The position numbers and the translations under genes are program-made. From assembly GCA_025399215.1 (NCBI GenBank), contig MU621404.1:1-19518 (forward strand): a stretch of DNA of 19,518 bases, in the 5' to 3' direction. This DNA comes from Globomyces pollinis-pini. Taxonomy: Eukaryota; Chytridiomycota; Chytridiomycetes; Rhizophydiales; Globomycetaceae. Under the pieces are notes generated by a model. The model saw only the letters and a list, made by a program, of their open reading frames with translations, was not told the DNA's origin and did not search any database. Below, piece after piece: positions 8,354 to 19,518 of this stretch. How positions within the stretch are numbered: position 1 is the stretch's first letter; every line of letters starts with the position of its first letter.

Positions 8354-11017
8354 TGAGCGCTGAATATCAACCATCCAGCGTCGCCAAGGCCGCCCTTGTT
8401 GCTGCAAATAATGGATTGTCTAATGAACCAAACTCTAGACAAAGCAGATTTTCTGTTGCTGCTCTTTGGTCAATGGCTGCTGAAAATGATGCAGAAATTC
8501 AGGATGAACTCACTTTAAGTAGAACTATCATGGATTAATTTTTAGGTATGATAATATTCTTTAATCTTATCTATAGCTCAAAGGAAACTACGAGAGTTGA
8601 AATTAAAAATTTCATCCCAGTCCAAGCGAAATTTTATATTAGAAAGAGACGTTCGATATTTAGATGGTCGAATTGCACTTCTGATTCAAAACCGAATGGC
8701 CTTGCATGAAGTAATGATTTTGATTTTAACAAAAAGCAACAAGAAGTGGCTAGTCATTTGGAAGAAGTAGAAACTATCGAAGGTACCTTGGATGACAGAA
8801 AGCGTCAGGTATCTGGATGCGAATTAAATTATAGCTCTATGGAAATCTTTTCCATTTACTCCAAGTTGAACCTCGTCACATTGCTGGCTTGACTAGAATT
8901 GTTACTCTTGCCGAAATTGACACATTACTTCAGACTGTTATGTTTACATTGTATGGTAATCAGTATGAGACTAGGGAAGAATATTTGCTTTTGTCCATGT
9001 TTCAGGTATGTCTTAACATTAACAAGTACTCATAATCTCTTCTCGATATACACTTAAACTAGATATTACAATTCTACTAGATATTACAATTCTAACTTTA
9101 TTTAGAATGTGCTGGCTGCAGAATTTGAAAATGCTGGGAATTTTTCGGGACTGATGCGTGCTAATACCCCGGTGTCCAGAATGATGACCACATATACCAG
9201 GTTTCTTATCTATTATCTGATCATTTAGGCGAGGTCCTGGGCAGACATATCTAAAAGTTATTCTATCAGAAAGGGTCCGGAAATTAATTAGTCTTCAAGA
9301 ACTCGATTTGGAAATCAATCCTCTGAAGGTTTACGACCAAATGATACAAGACATTGAAGCCGCAACTCAGGGGGAATGTGATTTACCTCGAGCAGTAACT
9401 TCTGAAGTTGCTGCTGCCAATCAGGATGTTCAAGCTATAATTGCCCCAAGAGTGAAAACATTGATGGAGATTGGGGCATCTTTCTTAAGTATCATCATGT
9501 CATCTATTGACCAAATTCCTTATGGGATAAGATGGATATGTAAGCAGATTAGGTCATTGGCAAAGGTTTTGTACAGTGAAGTTTACCTTTTAGCGCAAAT
9601 TTCCAGAATCAACTGAAACACAAAAATGCTCGTTGATCGGTGGATTTTTCATGCTCAGATTTATCAACCCTGCGATTGTTACACCACATATGCTTGGGGA
9701 AGGTGATCCAAAAAAAAATCCTAGGCGGACCCTCACATTGGTAATTTTTATTCATTTATTTCAGATTGCAAAATTATTACAAAACCTTGCAAATAAACCA
9801 TCCCACACAAAAGAACCTTTCATGTCGGTTTTGAATCCTTTTGTGGAACACAACGAGTTGAGATTTCAAAAATTCTTGAATGATTTGTGTGAAGTCGGTG
9901 ACTTCTATGAATCGTTGGAGGTATAAGTATATTCATATTGACTTTTTAGATGGAACAATATATTGCTTTATCAAAGAATCAGATTGATCTCACGATTACA
10001 CTGAACGAAATGTACAGTACGCATCAGTTTTTAGCTGCCCATGTTGATACATTGGTATTATTTTCACAGCTAAGTTTTAGTGTCCTGAAAAGGATGGGCG
10101 TTTACGAATATGCTTGGCTGATTTGGGTTCTGCACCTCCTCAGCTACCAAGAAAGGAAAATCGATCAATCAATTTAAGTTTGTTCAGTCGATGGGATCAA
10201 ACAAATATTGATACCACCTCGTCAGCTGCAGCTGATCCATTAACTAGAGGAGAATTTTTGTATTACGATGCCAAGGCTATTTTTGTTCAGATCTTACGAT
10301 TGTCACCTGCTATTGCATCCAAAAAACCTTTGGATTTAGATCAGATTATCGAACTTGCTTCTACAAGTAGAGATCAGATTTTGGTAAAGAAAGGATTAAA
10401 ATTGGGAGATATGATGGAAGATTTAATTAAATTAAAGCAAATTTCTAAAAATGATTCCTACGCCACGATGAAAGAAGAAATAGATCAAGAGTTACAGCAC
10501 TTAGGAGATTTAGCTGATAAAATCAATACGGAACTGCAATCATTACAAGTGGTTTACAAAACCATTCAAGAACATAACGATTATTTACGCTCACAATTGG
10601 AAACTTATAAGGCATATCTCCAAAATGTAAGGGTGCAATCTGTGCGTTCTGGGCCTTCAGCAAAAGCAGTCAAGAACCCGGGACCATTCAAATACTCCCA
10701 TCAGAAATTAGAGTCAGATGGAGTTATTTGTGGATCCAACGTCCCTGAAGAAAGGTACGCAATTTTTTACTTACGCTAGGCGTTCCAACATATATTTCAA
10801 TATAAAAGCTCCTGTGCCAGGCACATTCCTAATAACACTTCATTACAAAGGTTTTCTAACTTCTTTAATATTAGGACGTGATCAACCCATTTTGGAAATG
10901 GATCTAAAGCTTGATGATTTGTTAGAAAAACAACAATTAGGCGTTCAGTATCTGGACCTGGAATATGTGAAGTTTGACGTTTCTAAAACGCTGGTGTTGC
11001 TTAATAGTATATTTTAA
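8353..11017 (+). CDS. Ras GTPase-activating protein, Sar1/Gap1 type (IQGAP-related)
   Basis: It stimulates GTP hydrolysis by Ras and so limits Ras signalling. Twelve exons, 8353-8518, 8577-8710, 8737-8808, 8835-9005, 9106-9200, 9229-9565, 9594-9740, 9765-9920, 9950-10054, 10081-10754, 10780-10850 and 10875-11017, give 756 aa. That is close to Schizosaccharomyces Gap1 and much shorter than IQGAPs, with no CH domain or IQ repeats. Residues about 55-130 form a coiled coil ([13 protein letters not shown], [20 protein letters not shown]). The RasGAP domain (about 140-430) has [20 protein letters not shown] with R199 as a likely arginine finger, [20 protein letters not shown], the signature [14 protein letters not shown] (343-356) and [19 protein letters not shown]. 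The RasGAP_C domain follows: [56 protein letters not shown] and [14 protein letters not shown]. Introns are 58, 26, 26, 100, 28, 28, 24, 29, 26, 25 and 24 nt. Identity is secure and the start is well supported. Confidence 0.95.
9058..9093. repeat. Two perfect 18-bp tandem copies inside a RasGAP intron
   Basis: ACTAGATATTACAATTCT occurs twice in a row (9058-9075 and 9076-9093) within intron 9006-9105, which at 100 nt is by far the longest intron here. The repeat also duplicates a CTAG that could act as a decoy acceptor. Confidence 0.9.
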
Positions 11018-11061
11018 TACATATTCCAATTTAGTTTACAAATTAATGTACTTGAGGTATA
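11018..11061. terminator. 44-bp convergent 3' region between RasGAP and giant gene
   Basis: Only 44 AT-rich bases separate the RasGAP stop (11015-11017) from the stop of the giant minus-strand gene (11062-11064). Polyadenylation must occur here or within the neighbouring gene. I see no canonical AATAAA on either strand in the gap. Confidence 0.4.
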
Positions 11062-14000
11062 TTAGATACTAAATATTAAGGTGAGTTTAACGCTTTTGCC
11101 AATTGCTTTAATGGGTCTAAACGGAGGTTTCGGTGAGGGAAAAAGCTTAAATAATAGTTGAATTGATGTACCTGTCGAATTAAGATCAATAACATACCCA
11201 ATTTGAATTACAGATCCCATTTTCAAAAGCGGGATTAGAAAATAATATCCTAACAATGTTAAATGGACCAGAATTAACTTAAACAGCAACGTTGCCAATC
11301 CAAGGTATCTATGCGCTGCTTGCTCTCGAGTCCCATAATGAATGAGTTCATCTATGATGTGCGTATACAAAAATAGTACCTCTTCAGCCAATACATCAGT
11401 AGCATACTGCTGTTAAAAACAAAGAAATTTTACCAAACACGATGGATTCTTGGTAACAATCCGCAGAAGTCGAATAATATGGCATTCTAGTATTTGAAAA
11501 TGATCAGGTGTATCAGATGCGAACTATCCTTTAATGAAATAGCTTTACTTGAAAGTAGGTCAAATGCCCAAAGCTTAGCCTCACACAGAGTCGCAATTTT
11601 TCATGGGGGCGATTTTTGTTGTACAGAACAAAATGCTCCAGAATGTATTTTTGCTATTTGGGTTAAAAAACTAACACTTACTCTTTTAAGGTAATCGGCA
11701 TGATTGTTGAGGTTCTCCACCAAAGGCACAATTCGAACTGTTCGGGTAGTCTTTGGTTCAATAGAACATGCTAAAAAGCGATGGTTATCGGCAAGTGGTT
11801 TCCAAACGTTAGAAGCCAAATCAGAATCGCGATTTTCTTCTTCACCAACTCCAAGAGATATATACTTCATCATACGGTCCATGAAAGGTTGAGTTCTGCT
11901 TTCATTCCCACTTTGGTTTGTCTTAGAATCACCAAGTATAAATTCAAGTCCAAAATACATTGATTCGCTCACTATTTGAAGTTCAAGGCTTTCTTCGAAC
12001 TGATTTGATATTGTAAAGTGGTCACTATGATCCTTGATGATTTTCAACGGCGACGCTATATTACCATTGATTTGTCCAGTAAAAACAAAATCCGTTGCAG
12101 ACACTTTCATTTGAGGATACATACAAACAGCTTTAAAAGGTATACATTTTTGATAATCCTTCACGGGTCTACAATTCACATAGATTTCGTAGTTGCGATT
12201 CTCGCGAACATTTTCTATTGCTTCATTTCGACTAATCATTGATGGCTCGATCAAAAATCGAACGAATACTTGCAAATCTGACTCTGCTTCAATACGGACC
12301 ATATTAAATAGCTTTGAACCAGTCCGAGACAACGAAAATACAATTTCACTATCATCTTCACGGGAAAGATTGCTGCTGAGGGTAAAATCCAGAGGTACAG
12401 CTTCTCTATTGCATATAAAAATGCTTCGTGTAATGTAAAAAGAACCAAACGATATATTCCCAACATCAATTGAAGAGTCCAAGTCGTCTAAAGCATGTGT
12501 GTAGACATTGAATACCTTATTGTTTGAGCTGTCTGACGTAGGATTGCCTATATTCAAAGTTGGACTTTGATTTATGGTGGTTAGCGTCCTCTTTACATTT
12601 TGCTTCGCTACCACTTCCATTGTTACTCTAATGAACTTTATATCAAAGCTGTTATCATTGTTTTCAAGTATTAAATAGCTTGACCATGTTCCTCTCACCG
12701 CTACTGAAAAGCTGATGCTGATAGTATTTGCAGAACTGCTGGACACGTACGAAGAGCGAAGTGAGTCTAATATACCATCTGTTCTACTACATGAAATCCA
12801 AGAAGAGTCACTTTCATTCAAACAATAAATATGATATGAAACTTTAGAAGGGCCATTAACGTCCAATGTCAATTTTTTAACTAGGGGAGTTGATGACATA
12901 TCTTGCAGTCCGAGGTCCAACTCATACAATCCTTCAAATTTGCTTGTAACCAGATCGAAAGATTTTTTGCATCCTTTTAGTTCAATTACAGATTTGATAT
13001 TTTGAAAAGGGTCTAACATTCCTGTTGGTAATGAAGACATCGGTTCCGGTAACAAATTTTCATTGATAGATACTTTTCCAGGAAGTGGTTCACTTGATCT
13101 TGGAGATTCTGTCCCTCTTCCACCAATCTTGCTTAGAATTCCCGATGCATCTTCCACAAATTTGATTGCCATGGTTTGAGGTTTTCTAGACAATGAATTT
13201 TGATCAACAAAATGCAGTTTCAGATCATCAGACACACCATGTATTGAAGATTCAAGTAGCGTCAGATGAAGAATCAAATTTCCATTGGGTTCTACGATAC
13301 CACTATTGTTACAGTCAAGGGGTTCTAACACTAAAACATCCTCCTTAAATTCAAGGGGATATTCGATTGTAACTTTAAACTCTAATGGATAAACTGATGA
13401 AAGGTTTGATATAACCAATGATTGTCTCTGTTCTGCAGCCATCGCTGGATTGCCATTCGAGAGATCATCATCACTGTCCGAAAGTGTAACTGAGTGAAAG
13501 GTTAAAAAATTATCCGATAAGGTGAATGTCTTTCCTTCATTGATAACTGCCCTCATTGGGATTGATTCAGTCAGTTTCAGTACATTAGAATCTCGCTCGG
13601 TATCTACAAGGCTTCTGGGAGAACTACGTGATGTGACGCTGAATGTACCTAGCGTAACTCCATCAGGGTTAGTAAGATTAACAGAGTTTTTATCATTCCA
13701 AGTTAACCTTGCAGTTTCCAAAGGCGTCACCCGAACTTTGACTTCTAATTGAGCTTTGGGACCCAATGTCACAGTGCCAGCGTAGGCTGCATTTGATATT
13801 CGAGATAATATTTCCACTGTCAAAAGATTCTCCACATCAGGTGATAAAACATATCCCATGTCAAACTTCACATCATGTTCTGACGTATTAGAAATTATAA
13901 ACCAAATATCATTTGGTAATGATTTACTCGGGTTGGGAAATGTAAGCGGTGGTAATAGCAATTCTCCTGAAGTCAGTCGTTCGAACTTCAACTCGAATTG

Positions 14001-17000
14001 GGTCATGAAATAATTAACTACAATTTCCGAATTGCTATGAGGGTTATACAAGTTAGAAACATATATAGTCACAGATCCATTTCCAGCGGTGCTAGATTCT
14101 AGCTTTCTTGGCTTAAAGATACATTCCACTATTTCAGAACTTCGTGAACCAATGTGATTTTTGAAAGAATGACTTTCGGATTCATTGCTTTTAGTTGCCA
14201 CGTCTATACAATCTGAATCCGGCATTTGAATTTCATAAACAAGTGGTACATTAGCCAAATTATAAATAGTGAATTGAAACGAAATATTTTCCCACTGAGT
14301 CGTATGTCCGATTTTCCCCAAATCTAACACAGGGGGTTCTACTCTTGCAAGAGAAACACAATATGATGCTGACAACTCCAAAGATTTTACAAATATGCTA
14401 CGATCTAAGTTTTTCAACAGTAAGACCCCATCCTGAGAAAAGGAATTTCCTTCCGCAGCAGAATGAAATGCATTGTCATCAAATAGTAACATTGGCCGAG
14501 GAACTGCAACAACGGCAATTGCCTTTTCTCTTGCTGGAAGTAATAGAGGCGATCCGCATATTGTTATGTTGCCCACACATTCTAAGTCGGTAACTTCATC
14601 ACAAATCAGATGAAAGTCTCTACTGGCATTACTGTCTACAACAAAGGCTCCATTGCTAGAAACTATCCATCTGAATGGTATTTTTCTATTGCTGAACGGC
14701 TGTAGTTGAACTAACTCATCTGATAAATTTTGAATTTCAAAGCTACTTTCATATACTGGAATGCTTATGTTACGATTCTTCTTTTGAATTTCAACTGGAT
14801 AAGTAACTCCATATCCTGACCCTGAAGAAATAGCAGAACCAAGTGTCACATATACATCATTCCAAACTATGGAGTTTACATCTCCTAAACGCGCTGCTTT
14901 TGGTCCACATGGTGACACCGATACAATTCCAGAGTCTAAGAACAATTGCACATTGATGTTGACAAATTGACTGGCATTGTTTAAATTTTGTATATGTATC
15001 GTTTCATCAAACAATCCCATATCTTCACACTTGACACTGACCGTAATCCACTCTCTAAGAACATTTGTAATACTAAAGTCTGAATCAGCTGCTAAACAGC
15101 CTTCATATTTACTGAGCGTCAACTGTGGAGAAGATGATGTCAGTTTATATCCTAATGGCATCTGTGGTGAAATGTTATAGATCCAAAAACCACTTGTGTA
15201 CGTGTTTCCTTTTGATGTTGAAATTCCGAAATTGATCTTTCTATTTGAGAGCATGAAGAACGATTGCCCAATTGTTGCAGTAAATTTTAAAGTGTGTGTG
15301 TAGGCATGTACTAGCCCTTCTGGAGACACCTGAGTTTTAGAAGTCATCGGTATATCGTCCTGCTTGAAATCATCTTTGATGGACACAAGGAACCTAATCC
15401 CTCCTATCAGAGTTCGACAATCAAAGTAGCTTGATAGACTTGAATGCTCCGCCGAATATAAATATTGGGTGTTTAATATATTTTGAACTGTTTTATCTGA
15501 CTTTCTCTGGCTGCTTGGATTAGATGCGACCAATCCAGGCTGGAGGGCTATATATAGCTTTCGCACTTCATGACCGTTCATCGCAAAGTTTAATCCAACT
15601 GGAGTTTCAAGAGTTGAGTCTGAAAAAATAAAGCATTGCTGTGCTAAATTGGACACAGTAGAAATATAACAAATATCTTCCGTGATGTTTTCCACTGTAA
15701 CTGTAACTACTTTTGCAAATCTTTTTTGGGCATCAACATAGCAATGACCAAAATCCAATTCGCAGACAGCCTGCTTTGGGTCAATAACACTAAAAATTTC
15801 TGACGTTGTTGATCGTAACGAAAAATTCAAGTAAGAGGATAGCACTCCGTAGAATATGAACTGCACCGTAAATGACTCTTTAGACAGCATATCTTGAACA
15901 AGCACAGTCGCAAATTGCTTGCCTTTACGTGCAACAGTAAGGATTAGTTCGAATCGACGTGTTTCGTTTGGAAGAAGCGGTTTAATTATACTCAAGCATC
16001 TAATATTGGGTGTCGTTTCCAAGCTAAAAGTGCTATTAACATCCAATAAGTTCGACAGATTAAAGTAGCATTCCCTTTCTTCATTTATTTCCACTCGACC
16101 CAAATCAATTACTGATAACTCTACTGATAAACTGGATGTCATTAAAGGAGAATTCTTTGATGGAGATAGTTTTTCAGGTGATGATATATTCGGAAATGTA
16201 AGAATTGATAAATTGGAAGGGCCCGATACCCAATTTGAAATGTGACGGTGAGAGTTGTCTGATACTTCGGGTTTATCTGACTGCAAATCCTCCTCCATAC
16301 TAATTTTTAGTACCATATTTCAGTGGACATACCTTTGAAGATAAGCAGCTTGATTATAACATACAGTGGCTTTAACCAGCACTTTCTTCACAACATCCAA
16401 GTTCTTATGCTCATTTACGTATATCCGAGATGTACACACTTCATTGTTCAATTCCTGTATCATATCATCTGTAACCATATTTGTAAGTCCAATTGATGAC
16501 AAGGAAGGAAATGAAGAGCTATCATCACTTGGCTCTAACGCATGCATTTCCATATCACTCTCAAATTTAAGTGCTGTATCAAAAACTCGCACAGGACGGA
16601 AGTATACCTTCACAGATTTAATGCAACGTGCAGCTATTGGGAAAATTATTGAAGTGTCCGTAGTTTTCACTTTGAATGATGTTAAAGGAAGCAGTGTGGA
16701 AAAATCTTTCAAACTGTTTGTTTGCTTTGGGGTTGTAAGTGATGGCGATTCTGGAGGAGCGGCGTCCTTAGCACTGTTTTCTGGATCAAAATCATCTAAA
16801 CCCTTTCCTGATCTCAAGAGTCGGAGTTTTTCAGCTATTTTTTCCACTTTTTCCGGTCTGCCTTTCCTGCTTTGGATCTTTAACTTTTGTTCCAATTGTT
16901 CGATCTTTTCTTCAACGTCTTTTGATAGGACCATTTTTGGAGAATTGTGTTCACTTTCCTCGCCATCCATTGAAAACCACACCTCACATCGGCATTGCTG

Positions 17001-19518
17001 AAACTTGAGCTCTTGAGGATCCACTCGAACTTCGAATATTTTGGTGTTCTTCGTACTGGTATTTGATATAACAATAGTTTGAACGACTGGGGATAATTGA
17101 TCAATCAAGCAAGAACCAAACGAAATTATTGGTTTCTCAATTGAAAAAATTGCGGGTTGTCGAATGTTTGCTTTAACGATTAAGGTTTGATTATTATCAG
17201 GATTCTGTACGTTTTCGATTATAATCTTTTCTTGAAATGGGCCAGGCAATGATGGATCAAAAACAAATCCAATCTCTCTCTTTCCATATCCTCTTATTAC
17301 ACCAGCCCTATCGTCCGAAAAAATTATGTCACCAGATGCAATTGACCCAGACTTCCGAACCGAATATAATAGGGGAACTTCAGACTTGTTTCGAATAACT
17401 ATCCGTTTTGTCAGTCTTTCAGTCTTATCTAAGGATCCAAAGTTGATATGCTTCTGGCCAAGTTCCATAACGGAGCGACAGACCACTGATCTGATCATTA
17501 ATTCTCGAACTGGAATTAATGAAATATCGTCTTCTTTCAGCAACTGCTCAAACTGAGTATGCTTTATTTCGCGATCGAATTCAACCATTTTAAAAAAAAT
17601 GCTGCAGTCCAATTTACGTGGTTTACCCTGTCGTTAATGCAATTGTCTTACCTGAATGCCACTATGACTCGAACTAGAACAATTGAGTATCAAGTAAACG
17701 GTTTGGTTTTCCAGTGGTGAAATTGATATTTGATTCGCTTCTATTAACTGTCCATCGCTTATCAATTCATTTAAATCTTTTCGTAACTTTTGTTGAGCCT
17801 TCACAAATTTCTCTTCAGAGGAATGTGTTGAAAAATGGGTCATCACGGCGCCAGTATCTTTTTCAAGTATCTCCAATAGTGTTTGGGCTGGATATCTATT
17901 TGATGATTCTACTTGGTACACAGGTTCGGGTAAAATTATTTCAGATAATGATTTAGGCAAAGAAGGCTCAAGGGTCGGTGACAGAAATGCATCTGTATTA
18001 TCTGCCGCTTCTACTGTGGTTTCTGCTTTTTTTGTAAATTGAGCTCGAAGTGAACGAAGTTGTGCTGCGTGAGTTACCATCCGTCGTCTTGGTGACTTCG
18101 GTTCGTTTCCTATCTTTCCTGTAGATGAGGCCAAGTCTAAATAGTCTGCAGATATTTCACTTGCTACATCAGTTTGTCGTCTTGGTTTTATAACTCCATT
18201 GGAATGCGATGAGGGTAACCCTGCCTGACCGGCCAGATTACTAGTATTGTTGGTGCCAGTCTTTGTTACTCGCTTGAATGATCTTCTATCTTCTATGCTC
18301 TCCAATAACATTTCTCTTCTCTCTGATGATCTGCTTGTATTTCCACTAACTGGTGTTGATAAATCAGCTTTTAAATAGATTTTCAACTCTTTAGGCATGG
18401 AATTGGACAGCTCTAAAATCAATCCTTTGGTGGAAAGATTTTCAATTGTGAATGAGCGAACAACTGGAGAGTTCATAATTACAGTTCCGAAGTCTAGGAA
18501 ATGGGTAGATGCAGGAGTTAAAATGTTATAGAATAAAGAATGGAATGTAATTCGCTGTTTGTCAATATTTGTGGAATGAACTAATCATTAGTTTCTAAAA
18601 TTACCTTGAACAATCTTATCATTCTTGGGATTAAGAAGATTAGCAATTGTAATATCTTTTCGATAATCAGGGTTTACTTTGCGTGGAAAAATCTCGATCT
18701 TTACTTCAATGGACTGTTTGGCTGGAATGTAGAGTTCTTCCTTAGCAGCACTTAACACCTTTGATACGAATCTCAACTCCACCAAACTCGGCAAATCAGA
18801 GCAGTTTCGAATTTGAATAGCAGTTGACTTCAACGTTCCAACATCAGTATCTCCAAAATTTATAACGGTCGGGGTCACTTCTATCATCGATGTGCACACC
18901 TGAGACACACATTGTATAGTCATTTTTTCAACTGCGAGACCCTTGCCTATCACTTTAGCATATCTCCGAAATACCTGGATTACAAATCGAGAGAACAACC
19001 TTAAAATTTCTCTTTGAAAGTTTGCAAACTCTTTCATCTGAAATTACGTCATTTGATGGCATGTAACAAACATCAACAGCCTTCTCTGTACCAGGTCGAA
19101 TAACTAACTCTTCTATTCTGGTAATCTCGTCACCTTTTACATCCCCTTCCTTTAATAGAGGGCCATCAAAACTGGAAAAAGAATCAGGGTCCTCTGAAAA
19201 AGATCGATGTCCAGAAAAGCCGCCACTTTTTAGAATATCGAATGGTGTGAATGGTATTGGTGTAGATTCATTGTCAATCGCACTATTTGCACCAACTGAG
19301 CTGGAAGATGACCTTGTACGACTAATTGACATTTCGCTTTGTGGTCTTGATCCAGCAAAATCTTGCAGCCTGTCATTAAAATATTTTTCTCCTGAAGGTT
19401 CAACACTCAATAAATATTCTGATTCTCTTGGATTATCTGAAGATTGAACGGAGTGCTGCCTAATCCGCCGTGGCTGGCCCGATAAATTTGCCAAATCATC
19501 AGTCCGCAGTTGAAATAC
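11062..19518 (-). CDS. Giant ASH/MSP-like repeat protein, 5' end outside the window
   Basis: Eight exons, 19518-18975, 18946-18605, 18580-17652, 17627-16333, 16299-11682, 11653-11549, 11523-11434 and 11409-11062, join in phase through introns of 28, 24, 24, 33, 28, 25 and 24 nt. They give 2,756 aa without a start, and the frame is still open at the window edge. The protein repeats an immunoglobulin-like pattern of INFG or LDFG then about 10 residues then a strand such as IVIRNKSEVPL, typical of ASH/MSP/PapD-like domains: VINFGDTDVGTLKSTAIQIR, HFLDFGTVIMNSPVVRSFTI, HINFGSLDKTERLTKRIVIR, IISFGSCLIDQLSPVVQTIV, CELDFGHCYVDAQKRFAKVV, KINFGISTSKGNTYTSGFWI, VLDLGKIGHTTQWENISFQF and ISFGSFYITRSIFIC. 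Ser-rich linkers and a short charged coil (EKIEQLEQKLKIQS) separate them. Near the C-terminus is a hydrophobic stretch (LFKLILVHLTLLGYYFLIPL). HYDIN, CEP192, ASPM and TMEM131 have such repeats. A centrosome, cilium or trafficking role is possible, and the exact family is not established. Confidence 0.85.

Noticed and set aside
16366..17001. Plus-strand 211-codon ORF
   Set aside because: It is antisense to the giant gene, whose minus-strand frame has repeat motifs and fitting splice junctions. Its composition (Ser/Phe-rich) is that of a shadow frame.
1..19518. CRISPR arrays, rRNA genes, bacterial operon signals
   Set aside because: No spaced direct repeats or rRNA-like stretches were seen. 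Spliceosomal introns and the gene content are eukaryotic.

Overview
The window looks like nuclear DNA of a compact, AT-rich eukaryote, most likely an early-diverging fungus (Rozella/Cryptomycota, aphelid or chytrid grade). That placement is inference. It rests on a fungal Sar1/Gap1-type RasGAP, standard stop codons, dense genes and very short GT-AG introns. I rebuilt every gene by hand, joining exons where conserved protein motifs and reading phase agree. The four intron-containing host genes carry 33 introns, nearly all 24-38 nt, most with a TAAC/TAAT/TGAY-like branch site shortly before the AG.

Region 1 (1-2400): a DNA transposon of about 2.3 kb, apparently complete. It has 13-bp terminal inverted repeats flanked by ATT direct repeats. 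On the minus strand is a PIF/Harbinger-type DDE transposase whose only internal stop lies in a 24-nt intron. A divergent second gene on the plus strand encodes an unrecognised protein and has one intron plus one unresolved frame change. A perfect 23-bp palindrome and a TATA-like box sit between the two genes.

Region 2 (2401-3130): AT-rich, with no gene I can support.

Region 3 (3131-6387): two complete, divergent spliceosome genes whose start codons are only 25 bp apart. They are Prp46/PRL1/PLRG1 (WD40, NineTeen complex; minus, 7 exons, 472 aa) and Sad1/USP39 (tri-snRNP, catalytically dead USP; plus, 10 exons, about 462 aa).

Region 4 (6437-8352): an intronless F-box protein gene (minus, 520 aa), convergent with SAD1 across 49 bp, followed by a 353-bp divergent spacer.

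Region 5 (8353-11017): a Ras GTPase-activating protein of the Sar1/Gap1 class (plus, 12 exons, 756 aa).

Region 6 (11062-19518): the 3' part of a giant gene (minus, 8 exons in view, at least 2,756 aa, 5' end outside the window). It encodes a protein of repeated ASH/MSP-like immunoglobulin-fold segments, convergent with the RasGAP gene across 44 bp.

The most unusual signals are the micro-introns and their variants: stop-free 24-nt introns, a CAGAAG tandem acceptor, and a 58-nt intron that splits exactly into two micro-introns. The two-gene transposon with its central palindrome and the 25-bp promoter shared by two splicing genes also stand out.
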